Positions 8,246 to 16,444 are shown, counted from the first letter of the stretch. The stretch: 64,000 bases of DNA from an uncultured Lachnospiraceae bacterium (GCA_910588845.1 CAJURU010000010.1:48135-112134); one strand, 5' to 3'. Notes: generated by a model not told the origin, from the letters alone. Program-made: numbers and translations.

Positions 8246-8291
8246 AAAAGACGGCGTAATGGAGTTCAGAGCAAACATTACGCCGTCTTTT
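8246..8291 (-). terminator. Terminator of the receiver/CheX-like operon
   Basis: AAAAGACGGCGTAATG (8246-8261) pairs with CATTACGCCGTCTTTT (8276-8291), a 16-bp perfect stem. On the minus strand a T-rich run follows, so it ends the transcript of the gene stopping at 8313. Confidence 0.92.
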
Positions 8292-8312
8292 GGTTTATTT
8301 TAAGCAATAAGA

Positions 8313-9209
8313 CTATTCTTCCATTTTCTTAATCGAAAGTAGAAAATTAATGGTACCGAAAGAATACATTATAGGCAGCAAATAAAATGAAAATCCAGTT
8401 TCCAACAGTATATTCTCATGGGGAGCCGGAGGCAGCAGTTGCAGTTCCATAGAAAAGTCGTTAGACATATTTACAGTATAAAGTCCGTTATGTAAGTTAA
8501 GAAAATCTTCAATGGAAGCGCGTACATACTCATCGAACTCCTGAAACTCATCATTCACATATCTGCTGGCAAATGTAATTGCCGTTTCCTGTTCCATATC
8601 TAGGGCAGACAGGAAAGAGAAGGAGCCCTCTACTTCCTGAGAAATACAAAAATTAGTGGGAACTTCCGAGAGATTCATAACATTGAGCGTAGTAAAATCC
8701 TCCCCGATAAAGCGCACTAAATTATTAAACAGGAGCGTAAGATAAGAAAGAATGTGCTCGGAATGGGGTAGGTCCTCTGGAAGATAAAAGTCTGAGAGGA
8801 GTTTATTCACCATATTCTGCTGTTCCTCAATCAACTCCAAATCGTAAATCTCGTAGACAGATTTATACTCTGTAATTAAATTTTCAAGTTCCACATGCGT
8901 CAGAATGTTTTTGTCAACCAAAATCTGTCCTAATAGCATATAGTCGGGAAGCTGGGTGGTTAAGAGATTATCTACCTGGCTTTCCGTTAAATATCCAAGG
9001 TTGACTGCAAGCTCGCCAAATAATTTGTCATAGTGGGTCTGGGTTATGTAAACATCCTCCACCTCGCTTGCAGACATGAAGCCGGAATGAATGGCAAGCG
9101 TGCCAAGTTTTTTGTGTGTATTTGCCTGGATTTTCAGTGCATCTACCAACTGTTCAGGAGTAATGACTCCTTTGTTAAGTAAAAAATTGCCGAAAAACTG
9201 CGTATGCAT
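8313..9209 (-). CDS. CheX-like phosphatase-domain protein with MshEN-like N-terminal repeats
   Basis: A 298-residue soluble protein in two parts. Residues 1-125 hold three helical repeats of the kind LGxILVxxGxIT..QLxxAL, resembling the N-terminal domain of type II/IV secretion ATPases (MshEN/GspE_N). Residues about 135-298 resemble a CheX-type chemotaxis phosphatase domain, including the N-rich helix near FNNLVRFIGEDF. It lies 5 bases downstream of a single-domain receiver gene and shares its terminator, so the receiver is the probable substrate or partner. That pairing is inferred from context. c-di-nucleotide binding by the MshEN-like part is possible but unproven here. Confidence 0.7.
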   Translation of the reverse strand: MHTQFFGNFLLNKGVITPEQLVDALKIQANTHKKLGTLAIHSGFMSASEVEDVYITQTHYDKLFGELAVNLGYLTESQVDNLLTTQLPDYMLLGQILVDKNILTHVELENLITEYKSVYEIYDLELIEEQQNMVNKLLSDFYLPEDLPHSEHILSYLTLLFNNLVRFIGEDFTTLNVMNLSEVPTNFCISQEVEGSFSFLSALDMEQETAITFASRYVNDEFQEFDEYVRASIEDFLNLHNGLYTVNMSNDFSMELQLLPPAPHENILLETGFSFYLLPIMYSFGTINFLLSIKKMEE

Positions 9210-9214
9210 AACGT

Positions 9215-9586
9215 TTATCTCCCTCCAAAGCGCGCTTTTAAAATATCAGCGATGCCAGAATTTGTATAAGGTTTCTGAACGAAGTCACGGGCTCCTTCCA
9301 TAATAGCGTTTCTGAGCTGTGTTTGCGTACCGACGGAGGAGACCACTATGATATTCGCTTCCGGGTCAAACTCACGGATTTCATGGATCGCCTGTACGCC
9401 GTCCTTGACAGGCATTACAATATCCACAAAAACCAGTTCTGGTTTATGCTCTTTATACAAGTCAATAGCTTCCTGACCGTTGGAGGCTTCCAGGAAATCT
9501 TGATAGCCATGTTCAACTATAATATCCTTTAACTGTTTGCGCGCAAGTATTGAATCATCGCAAATGAGTATTTTTACATTTTCCAT
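9215..9586 (-). CDS. Single-domain response regulator (CheY-like)
   Basis: A 123-residue stand-alone receiver. The acidic pocket is Asp10/Asp11, the phospho-acceptor is Asp55 in VFVDIVMP, the switch residue is Ser84 and the conserved lysine is Lys105 in FVQKPY. There is no output domain, so it must act by protein contact. It is the first gene of a two-gene operon with the CheX-like protein. The chemoreceptor genes at 24.0 and 31.1 kb are not adjacent, and the cognate kinase is not in the window. Start ATG at 9586 (complement) has AAGGAGCG just upstream. Confidence 0.93.
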   Translation of the reverse strand: MENVKILICDDSILARKQLKDIIVEHGYQDFLEASNGQEAIDLYKEHKPELVFVDIVMPVKDGVQAIHEIREFDPEANIIVVSSVGTQTQLRNAIMEGARDFVQKPYTNSGIADILKARFGGR

Positions 9587-9684
9587 TCAAATCGCTCCTT
9601 GTGAATTACAGATTTATAAATACTATTAATATAATAGTACACTAAATAGCCAAAAGTTTCAATCATTTCTTGTAGAAATCTCAA

Positions 9685-9713
9685 TTGAAATCTTTTTCAA
9701 TAACGGTTATAAT
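9685..9713 (+). promoter_or_regulatory. Promoter of the 109-residue membrane protein gene
   Basis: TTGAAA (9685-9690), 17-base spacer, TATAAT (9708-9713). It lies in the divergent region between the receiver operon and the gene at 9756. Confidence 0.75.
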
Positions 9714-9755
9714 AAATTATACCAGAAAAATATGAATTAGGAAAGGAAAAATGTC

Positions 9756-10085
9756 ATGCTGATAATATTTGATGTAGTTATTTTGCTGTATGGCCTGTAT
9801 ACCGTTTATTCTTCCATTAAGATGAAGCGGACGCAGGAGTTGAGTAATTTCTTTACAGGAGGCAGCACGGACCCTATCCGTGACGTGCATGGATATATCA
9901 ATTATATCTATGGAAGGACCATTGTACTGGGCACGGTGGCAATTGTTTTTGGCGTAGTCAGTTTTATCAACGATTACAATATCTACCCGCTTCCTTATGT
10001 GATGAAGGCGCTGGTTGTATTGTTTCTGACAGTTGTTATCTGGTTTAGTATAACAATAAACCGGGCCAAACGCCGTTTTTGGTAA
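9756..10085 (+). CDS. Small membrane protein, function unknown
   Basis: 109 residues with a hydrophobic N-terminal helix (about 2-18), a polar stretch with DPIRDVHGYINYIYGR (about 44-59), and two further hydrophobic segments (about 56-72 and 81-100). A basic tail NRAKRRFW ends the protein. GGAAAGG lies 8-9 bases before the ATG. I do not recognise the family. It has its own promoter and lies 160 bases upstream of cdd. The intervening DNA contains a hairpin at 10172-10200 without a T-run. Confidence 0.75.
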   Translation: MLIIFDVVILLYGLYTVYSSIKMKRTQELSNFFTGGSTDPIRDVHGYINYIYGRTIVLGTVAIVFGVVSFINDYNIYPLPYVMKALVVLFLTVVIWFSITINRAKRRFW

Positions 10086-10247
10086 TATTAATAGAATATT
10101 TAAGATTTCCATACAGTTTTGCCATAGAATTATAGAAGAAAATGGCTTAGAATATCTATGATACAAGTAAAGAGACCAGGTATTTTTACCTCTGGTTCTC
10201 GAATATCCTATTTACATAAGGCGTACTGCCAGAAAGGAGGCGTTGCC

Positions 10248-10661
10248 ATGGATTATCGGGGGCTGATTGCCCGGGCAATGGAAGTGAAACAATCGGCATA
10301 TGCGCCGTATTCTCATTTTCGGGTAGGGGCTGCGCTGCTCACTAAGAATGGTAAGATATTTACCGGCTGCAATGTAGAAAATGTGAGCTATTCAGCAACT
10401 AATTGTGCGGAGCGTACGGCAGTGTATAAGGCGATATCTGAGGGAGAGCGCGAATTTGCGGCAATTGCCGTCAACGGCGATAATGATGATTATCTGCCTC
10501 CCTGCGGGGTGTGCAGGCAGGTGTTGGCGGAATTCTGTGATATGGAGACGTTTGAAGTTATTTTGGCTAACAATGAAGAGGATTACCAGATTGTAACGTT
10601 AGACAGGCTGCTTCCGGGCGCTTTTTCAGTGGATAATCTAAAATCGGGGGATGCTTTTTGA
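10248..10661 (+). CDS. cdd: Cytidine deaminase
   Basis: Zinc-dependent hydrolytic deamination of cytidine and deoxycytidine in pyrimidine salvage. 137 residues, the usual length of the homotetrameric form. Substrate loop FRVGAALLTKNG is at residues 24-35. Zinc and catalytic residues are Cys53-Ala-Glu55 in NCAERTA and Cys86/Cys89 in PPCGVCRQ. The reading frame is open from 10158, but the ATG at 10248 is chosen because AAAGGAGG lies 7 bases before it and homologues start at this point. No other salvage genes are adjacent. Confidence 0.95.
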   Translation: MDYRGLIARAMEVKQSAYAPYSHFRVGAALLTKNGKIFTGCNVENVSYSATNCAERTAVYKAISEGEREFAAIAVNGDNDDYLPPCGVCRQVLAEFCDMETFEVILANNEEDYQIVTLDRLLPGAFSVDNLKSGDAF

Positions 10662-10692
10662 ATCCTGGCATGGCAGGTTCAATAAAAAAACA

Positions 10693-10721
10693 TTGACAAA
10701 AAAATAGCAACAGGCTATGCT
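10693..10721 (+). promoter_or_regulatory. Promoter of a 23-codon small gene
   Basis: Consensus TTGACA (10693-10698), 17-base spacer, TATGCT (10716-10721). It directs transcription into the small ORF at 10759. Confidence 0.8.
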
Positions 10722-10758
10722 ATGTAAGAGTAATTTAACATAAGGAGGGTGTTTACAC

Positions 10759-10830
10759 ATGGTGAGAAAAGCGAAACATAATCACAGTTATCAAACGATC
10801 AAGTTACTATATTATAATGTTAAAATGTGA
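10759..10830 (+). CDS. Putative 23-residue basic small protein
   Basis: ATG at 10759 with a strong SD (AAGGAGGG, about 8 bases upstream) opens 23 codons reading MVRKAKHNHSYQTIKLLYYN followed by VKM and TGA. The peptide is basic, with two His and a short hydrophobic/aromatic stretch. It sits within its own apparent transcription unit: a consensus promoter upstream and a hairpin at 10833-10863 directly after the stop. It could be a small protein or a leader peptide controlling the L,D-transpeptidase gene 116 bases on. No homology claim is made. Confidence 0.55.
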   Translation: MVRKAKHNHSYQTIKLLYYNVKM

Positions 10831-10832
10831 CG

Positions 10833-10863
10833 TCTCCCACAGAATGTATGTGTTTTGTGGGAG
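10833..10863 (+). terminator. Stem-loop after the small gene
   Basis: TCTCCCACA (10833-10841) pairs with TGTGGGAGA (10855-10863). The following bases are only modestly T-rich, so it may be a weak terminator or an attenuator ahead of the gene at 10947. Confidence 0.55.
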
Positions 10864-10946
10864 AATGTGTATTTAAGCAAATGTAAAGAAGTTGTATGCA
10901 AATTGTGCGAGGTTTATAGAGAAAAGGATAGAGTTGAGGATAAGAT

Positions 10947-12734
10947 ATGAAGAAGATAAGAAAAAAGATTATAATGATTTCTGTACTTTGTTTTATGCTG
11001 CTGTCAGCCTCAATCCTGAGTGGGCAGAAGGCACAGGCGGCAGGGAATTATTACATAAGAATCAACAAGGCGACAAATGTAGTGACAGTATACCGCAGTA
11101 ACGGAACACCGGAGAGAGCTTTTGTGTGCTCAACTGGAAGCGCAACGCCAATCGGTACATTCAATACCAGTCAGAAATTGCGTTGGCATGTGCTGGACGG
11201 GCCTTCCTATGGACAGTACTGCACACGTATTGTAGGCGGAGTGCTATTCCATTCTGTATGGTATTATGCGAACGGGGACTATGCTTCCCAATCTTATGTG
11301 CAGTATAATAAGCTGGGAACAACGGCCAGTCACGGTTGTGTGCGCTTAACAGTGGCAGACGCCAAGTGGATTTATGAGAATTGTCCTTTGGGAACTTCAG
11401 TGACAGTATTTTGGGGCTCCTCAGCGAATGATCCGCTGGGCAAACCAGAGGCAATAAAGATACCTCCTAAATATGGCAGCCGCGGTTGGGACCCTACAGA
11501 TCCGATGGCTGGTAATCCTTACAGCGGACTCAGGCCGGGCATCAGCGTGGCGGGAGCCCAGACGACTCTTCAATATGGAGCAGAATTTAATCCTTTTGCA
11601 GGCATTGCAGCGTATGATTCCCTGGGGAATGATATCACTAGAAGGCTGACTTACAGCGGCAATGTAAATACGAAAAAAGTAGGCAGCTATCCGGTAACAT
11701 ACAACGTGACGGATGCGCTTGGCAGAAGCGCCAGCAATTCTGTAACTTACAATGTCGTTGACACGCAAAAGGCCATTATTAAGGGTGTCAAGAAAACCGT
11801 AAAAAAAGAGTATAATTCATTATTGAAGCCAAAAGCAAATGTAAAGGCTTATACAGTTGATAATAAAAATCTGACAAAAAAAATTAAGATTAAGGTGATA
11901 TATCCGAACAGCAAAAAGGAAAGACTGTATAAACAGAGAAATATCAGGCTCAAGAAACTTGGAACTTATAAATTTAATTATTATGTGACGAATCCTAACA
12001 ATAAGCTGGTGACAAAAGTTACCATGAAGGTCATCGTCAAAGATACTAAGAAACCGAAACTGACAGGAATTTCTGATAAAAAGACCGTAGAATACAATGA
12101 CAGCAGGAACCTCAGATATAAGATAAAGGCCAAACTGGTGTCCGGTAAGAATATGACTTCTAAGATTGACGTTAAAGTTAAGGCGCCGGGCTCCAAAAAA
12201 TATGTGAAACTTTCGTATAAGAAATCTAAGAAGTATAAGTTTACGAAGTTAGGCACATACCGTGTACAGTATTCTGTAACGAATCCTTACAATAAGAAAG
12301 CAGTGGCAAAGAAGACGAAACTTATTGTTGTCAAAGATACTAAGGCGCCGAAGCTTTTGGGAGTAAAGAGCACAATGACCTTAGAGTGCGATGCGGTATT
12401 GAATCTGAAAACCGGTGTGACTGCAAAGATGCTTTCAGGCAAGAGCCTAACCTCTAAGATAGCCATTAAGGTTAAGGCGCCGGGCGCCAAAGGCTTTGTC
12501 AGCCTGACGTCTCAGGGCAGCCAGAATTACTGTTTTGATAAGGCGGGAGTTTATACCATAGAGTATTCTGTGGCTAATCCGAATAAAGCCAAAGCAGTCA
12601 CGAAAAAGACGATGACCGTTACAGTAACGCCGAAGCCGGTTTCACCGGACGATGGCAAGGCTACGCCGGATGACGGGCAGAGAAGTATGGGCATGCCACA
12701 GCCGGCTGTAATGGGTATTTGGAAATTTATGTGA
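10947..12734 (+). CDS. Secreted L,D-transpeptidase (YkuD) with Ig-like repeats
   Basis: 595 residues. A signal peptide (about 1-32, ending AQAAG) precedes a YkuD L,D-transpeptidase domain (about 33-155). The domain carries the catalytic signature SHGCVRL with nucleophile Cys131 and an upstream conserved His in VLFHSVWY. These enzymes form 3-3 peptidoglycan cross-links or attach proteins. The rest is a series of roughly 85-90-residue, Lys-rich, beta-sandwich-like repeats (about 195-270, then three related modules ending near 570), each closing with a GTYxxxYxVTNPxNK-type strand. They probably bind or span the wall. No LPXTG motif is seen. The SD is weak (GAGGA). Confidence 0.88.
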   Translation: MKKIRKKIIMISVLCFMLLSASILSGQKAQAAGNYYIRINKATNVVTVYRSNGTPERAFVCSTGSATPIGTFNTSQKLRWHVLDGPSYGQYCTRIVGGVLFHSVWYYANGDYASQSYVQYNKLGTTASHGCVRLTVADAKWIYENCPLGTSVTVFWGSSANDPLGKPEAIKIPPKYGSRGWDPTDPMAGNPYSGLRPGISVAGAQTTLQYGAEFNPFAGIAAYDSLGNDITRRLTYSGNVNTKKVGSYPVTYNVTDALGRSASNSVTYNVVDTQKAIIKGVKKTVKKEYNSLLKPKANVKAYTVDNKNLTKKIKIKVIYPNSKKERLYKQRNIRLKKLGTYKFNYYVTNPNNKLVTKVTMKVIVKDTKKPKLTGISDKKTVEYNDSRNLRYKIKAKLVSGKNMTSKIDVKVKAPGSKKYVKLSYKKSKKYKFTKLGTYRVQYSVTNPYNKKAVAKKTKLIVVKDTKAPKLLGVKSTMTLECDAVLNLKTGVTAKMLSGKSLTSKIAIKVKAPGAKGFVSLTSQGSQNYCFDKAGVYTIEYSVANPNKAKAVTKKTMTVTVTPKPVSPDDGKATPDDGQRSMGMPQPAVMGIWKFM

Positions 12735-12764
12735 CTTAAACATGAATTTAACATTAATTTTTAG

Positions 12765-12793
12765 TTGCGGTTCGGGACATAATAGAGTATAAT
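12765..12793 (+). promoter_or_regulatory. Promoter of 6S RNA
   Basis: TTGCGG (12765-12770), 17-base spacer, consensus TATAAT (12788-12793). Initiation near 12800 places the 5' end at the base of the 6S closing stem. Confidence 0.8.
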
Positions 12794-12800
12794 CAATATG

Positions 12801-12995
12801 TGTTAAGAAAGTATTCCTGGGATGTTCGATACCCTGCTATTTTGAACCTACATTTACTTTCATGGGATTCCTATATTGCCAATTGGATGCCAGGCCGTCA
12901 TTACGCAGCGGAAGGCAGAAGAGAGGTTGCGGTTACCCACCTAGCTTTGCTAGGAGTCAAAATCGCAGGAAACGGCATTTTGGGGTACTTTTCAG
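12801..12995 (+). ncRNA. ssrS: 6S RNA
   Basis: About 190 nt. The closing stem pairs AAGTATTCC and GGGATG (12809-12824, one bulged T) with CATTTTGGGGTACTT (12976-12990). Next come the conserved GATGTTCG and the TTTTGAACCTACATTTACTT strand typical of Clostridia/Bacilli 6S RNA. An internal CCTAGC-TTT-GCTAGG hairpin and the 3' stretch GTCAAAATCGCAGGAAACGG are also family-like. By known function, 6S RNA mimics an open promoter and binds sigma-A RNA polymerase holoenzyme in slow growth. Its own promoter is clear. No terminator is seen right after the stem, so the mature RNA is probably trimmed from a longer transcript. Confidence 0.85.
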
Positions 12996-13009
12996 AATAA
13001 ATTTTGAAA

Positions 13010-13126
13010 GCACAAAAGATTATTACAAAAGATGGCCCGCGCATGAGTTACCAAAGATTTGTGAGGCACGAAAGATAGGAAGAGTACCAAAGAATATTAA
13101 AGAACCAAAGATAAATTACAAAAGAG
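13010..13126 (+). repeat. Seven-copy 11-base motif (consensus TTACCAAAGAT) behind 6S RNA
   Basis: Copies start at 13010, 13023, 13048, 13066, 13084, 13102 and 13116. The invariant core is AC-N-AAAGA. Three consecutive spacings are exactly 18 bases; the others are 13, 25 and 14. It lies between 6S RNA and a terminator hairpin, on what is probably the same transcript. No convincing ORF covers it. Confidence 0.75.
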
Positions 13127-13171
13127 GAAAGGCTGCTTTGGAGAAAGGCAGCCTTTCTGCCTTATCTTTTT
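13127..13171 (+). terminator. Terminator after 6S RNA and iterated motif, with alternative folds
   Basis: GAAAGGCTGC (13127-13136) pairs with GCAGCCTTTC (13148-13157). Alternatively AAGGCAG (13145-13151) pairs with CTGCCTT (13157-13163), closer to the TCTTTTT run at 13165-13171. The two stems exclude each other. Confidence 0.7.
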
Positions 13172-13250
13172 GTAGGGAATGTTCATATTCTCTATAAAAG
13201 AATCTGAAAATCTGCTGTTTCCAGGCTTGGAGACTGGCTGACGGCAAAGG

Positions 13251-15572
13251 ATGGAATATATTTGTATGGGAAGAATCTTTTTTCAAAATAAGAAGGATGA
13301 CGCCTTCCGGGCAGCTTCATCATACCGGCAAGGCCGTTTTAAAAAGTATATTGCGTGTCTGCTTTTTCTTGTATTAGCGGTTTTGGCAGCCTGGTTTATC
13401 CGCCTTATCGGCAGTAAGCAGGTGATTACAGAATTCAGCAGCGAATATGTGGCGCTTGCGGAGCTGCCTTCGCAGCTCAGTTTTACTTATTATGGGGAGA
13501 AAGAATGGGAAGAGAAGTTGAAAGAGTTTCTTCATGAGAAAAGCTTAGATGGGAAGCTTACATATGGGAAGCTGAAGCTTGTCTTAGAACAGCTTTCAGT
13601 TCTGGAATATGTTACATATGAGGAGAAGCTTTTCTGGAAAGCAGTACCGCGCAACTGTTGGAATCAAATATATGGACAGATTTTAGACCTTTTAGACACG
13701 GCGGAGAAAGTTTCCGTTGTCGGACTGGTATTTTTGGATGAGGATGGAGGAGGACATGTCCCACAGAAATGCCTGACCCAGAAAGGGTATTTTCAGGTTG
13801 CGGATGGGGTAAATTATTTTCATCATTATGATATGTATCAGGTTTATATAGTAGATGACAGGATAATAGGCGTAATAGATAAAAGTGAGGAAAAGCTGAC
13901 TTTGGAGAATGCGTTTGTGCATCGCGCGCAGGCGGGAGAGGCAGAAATCCTTTATGAGAATCAGAAAATTTCCCTGGACATTGCCGGGCTGGATGAGAAA
14001 ATTACAGATACGATCTGTGACATTCAGTGGGAAGGCGGCAAGGTGACAGGTATCTATAAAAAAGAAGAAAAGATTACCGGCACTGTTTTAAGTTTCGATG
14101 AACAGCAGATTGAGATTTCCGGTTACGGAATCCTTGAATACAGCGGTAAGCTGAAAGTATATAAGACTTATGGGACTGTGGAGGAACTGGATGAGTCTAA
14201 ACTTGTGATTGGTAATCTGAAAGCGGATTTTGTGGTTGCGAAAAAGCAGGTGTGCGGAGTGATTCTACAGGAGCCTGCTACGATAGAGAATATTCGTGTC
14301 TTACTCTTGAATGCGGAGAATGGCACACATCACGATAACCCCATTCTGACAACTGACACAGAGGGTACGGTATCTGTGGGGGACAAAGAACAGGCCATAG
14401 AGCCGGGACAGCCGATAAAGGCGGCGGATTTGCTAAAAGACAATGTAGATTATGTGAAGATAGAATTAAACGGCAAAGCCGGAAGAATCTATTTTGCAGA
14501 TGAAAATGGGGCTCAGACTTCTCTGGGATACCGGGGCGCGATTGAGATCCGCAAGTATACGGAAGGCTATGGCGTGGTAAATGAGCTGCCTTTAGAGCAA
14601 TACCTGTATGGCGTCGTGCCGAGTGAGATGCCGGCAACTTATGAAAGGGATGCGCTCTGTACCCAGGCTATATGTGCCAGAAGTTATGCCTGTATCCATC
14701 TTATGAGGGGGGATTATGCTGCGTTTGGCGCCCATGTAGATGACAGTACCAGCTATCAGGTATACAACAAGCAGGCGGAGAATGAAAAGACCAACCTTGC
14801 GGTGGATGACACGGTAGGAGAGGTCATCAAATATCAGGGGGAAATTGCGGAGGCTTACTATTTCTCTACCTCCTGCGGTTTTTCCGGGGATATGGCCGCC
14901 TGGAATGAAGAGCCCAAGGAGTCCCAGGGCTATTTACGCGGGATATCACTGCTTGCAGACGGAAGCGAGCCGGATATCTCGGATGAAGATAAATTTGCAG
15001 AGTTTATTAAAGATCAGGATGTTGCTGCTTATGACAGTGACAGCACATATTTTCGCTGGACCGCGAACTTGTCCTTTAAGGAAAAAGCGGATGCAGTCAA
15101 TAATGCGATTTCCGTGCGTTTTGAAGCTAACGCTAAGAATGTTCAGATAAACAAAGCAGACGGAACAGAAGGTACAGCGGCAGATTTGGCATCATTTGGC
15201 GCGCCGGAGAAGGTTACTGTCGAAGAACGGTGTACCGGCGGAGCTGTAAAGCAGCTCAATATTGCTTATGAAAAGGGGAATGTGACGCTCTTTTCGGAAT
15301 ATAATGTGCGCACTGTGCTTGGAGCAGCAGCGACGAATGTGACAGGCAAAGATGGAGAGCCGGTCGATATGGCTTTGCTGCCCAGCGCTTATTGCAGCGT
15401 AACGCCGACCGAAGAAGGTTTTGTAGTATATGGCGGCGGTTATGGGCATGGGATTGGCATGAGCCAGAATGGAGCGAACGGTATGGCCAAAGCAGGCATG
15501 AACTATGTGGAAATTTTGACGACATTTTATAGTGATATAGATATTGAAAATATCTATAATGAGGAAAAATGA
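13251..15572 (+). CDS. Membrane-anchored SpoIID/LytB-domain protein
   Basis: 773 residues. A basic cytoplasmic N terminus is followed by one membrane helix (about 34-51). A long, poorly recognised extracellular region (about 60-400) leads to a C-terminal SpoIID domain (about 425-745). The domain shows the hallmark LPLEQYLYGVVPSEMP at about 444-459, the ARSYA helix and a GYGHGIGMSQNGAN motif near the end. SpoIID family members are lytic transglycosylases acting on glycan strands lacking stem peptides. The extra N-terminal region makes this longer than classical SpoIID (about 340 residues), so a sporulation role is uncertain. ATG 13251 abuts AAAGG; ATG 13266 is an alternative. The gene overlaps the next by 4 bases. 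Confidence 0.88.
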   Translation: MEYICMGRIFFQNKKDDAFRAASSYRQGRFKKYIACLLFLVLAVLAAWFIRLIGSKQVITEFSSEYVALAELPSQLSFTYYGEKEWEEKLKEFLHEKSLDGKLTYGKLKLVLEQLSVLEYVTYEEKLFWKAVPRNCWNQIYGQILDLLDTAEKVSVVGLVFLDEDGGGHVPQKCLTQKGYFQVADGVNYFHHYDMYQVYIVDDRIIGVIDKSEEKLTLENAFVHRAQAGEAEILYENQKISLDIAGLDEKITDTICDIQWEGGKVTGIYKKEEKITGTVLSFDEQQIEISGYGILEYSGKLKVYKTYGTVEELDESKLVIGNLKADFVVAKKQVCGVILQEPATIENIRVLLLNAENGTHHDNPILTTDTEGTVSVGDKEQAIEPGQPIKAADLLKDNVDYVKIELNGKAGRIYFADENGAQTSLGYRGAIEIRKYTEGYGVVNELPLEQYLYGVVPSEMPATYERDALCTQAICARSYACIHLMRGDYAAFGAHVDDSTSYQVYNKQAENEKTNLAVDDTVGEVIKYQGEIAEAYYFSTSCGFSGDMAAWNEEPKESQGYLRGISLLADGSEPDISDEDKFAEFIKDQDVAAYDSDSTYFRWTANLSFKEKADAVNNAISVRFEANAKNVQINKADGTEGTAADLASFGAPEKVTVEERCTGGAVKQLNIAYEKGNVTLFSEYNVRTVLGAAATNVTGKDGEPVDMALLPSAYCSVTPTEEGFVVYGGGYGHGIGMSQNGANGMAKAGMNYVEILTTFYSDIDIENIYNEEK

Positions 15573-16414
15573 TGGTTTGGAGAATAATTGCAGGGCTGCG
15601 TGCTTTCATAGAAAAATGCAGGAAAGATAATATCAGCGCATTTGCAGCGCAGTCAGCATTTTTCATTGTGCTGTCCCTGATACCGTTTATTATATTGTTT
15701 ATTTCGCTGGTTCAGTATACCCCAGTGACGGAAGGGATGATTCTTAATTTGGTTCATCGTGTCATGCCCACTTATATTTCGCCATTTTTGATTGGGATTA
15801 TTCATGAAATGTACAATAATTCCGTGGGGCTGGTGTCTGTTGCCGCTGTAGTAGCGGTATGGTCTGCCGCCAAGGGTATCCAATATTTGATGGGCGGGCT
15901 GAACAGCGTATATGATATTGAAGAGACGAGAAATTGGATCTTCCTGCGTTTTCGGGCAAGCCTGTATACTTTGATATTGGTAATCGCCATTGTAGCCTCT
16001 CTGACGCTGATGGTTTTTGGCAACAGTCTGCAATACTTGATTGTTAAGTATCTTCCGATTGTGGCGAATATTACACAGGCCATTTTGAGTATGCGCTATC
16101 TGATACTACTAAGCATTTTAATTTTGTTTTTTGCGGTGCTATTTAAAATGCTGCCGAACCGTAAAGCGTCTTTTAAGAGCCAGATTCCGGGAAGCGTCAT
16201 GGCGGCTGTGGGATGGGCGCTTCTGTCTTTTGGGATATCAATTTATGTAGATTATTTCAATGGATTTTCTATGTACGGCAGCCTGACGACCATCATATTG
16301 GTGATGTTGTGGTTGTATTTCGGGATTTATATTTTGCTTGTATGTGCAGAATTTAATAGCATTTATGAGGAATACCGAGTGAGAAAAGCGGGAGAGCTTA
16401 CAGATGAGATGTGA
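15569..16414 (+). CDS. YihY/BrkB-family integral membrane protein
   Basis: 281 residues with about six hydrophobic helices (near 25-50, 90-110, 130-155, 175-195, 205-230 and 240-265). It has the family pattern FAAQSAFFIVLSLIPF near the N terminus and YGSLTTIILVMLWLYFGIYI near the C terminus. The ATG overlaps the TGA of the SpoIID-like gene (ATGA), indicating translational coupling. The molecular role of this family is not established. The C-terminal 20 residues are charged and cytoplasmic. It ends about 30 bases before the pheST promoter. Confidence 0.9.
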   Translation: MMVWRIIAGLRAFIEKCRKDNISAFAAQSAFFIVLSLIPFIILFISLVQYTPVTEGMILNLVHRVMPTYISPFLIGIIHEMYNNSVGLVSVAAVVAVWSAAKGIQYLMGGLNSVYDIEETRNWIFLRFRASLYTLILVIAIVASLTLMVFGNSLQYLIVKYLPIVANITQAILSMRYLILLSILILFFAVLFKMLPNRKASFKSQIPGSVMAAVGWALLSFGISIYVDYFNGFSMYGSLTTIILVMLWLYFGIYILLVCAEFNSIYEEYRVRKAGELTDEM

Positions 16415-16444
16415 TATGTTTCAAACAAACGGAGTAAAAAACAC

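Noticed and set aside
10158..10247. Longer N terminus for cytidine deaminase
   Set aside because: The region contains a hairpin, homologues start at MDYRG-like positions, and the strong SD sits just before 10248.
13010..13126. Iterated 11-mers as a CRISPR array or plasmid-type iteron origin
   Set aside because: Repeats are too short and irregular for CRISPR, and no replication initiator gene is adjacent.
12862..13197. 111-codon open frame over the 6S RNA region
   Set aside because: It overlaps a structured RNA with its own promoter and the iterated motif. It has no SD and no coding-like composition.
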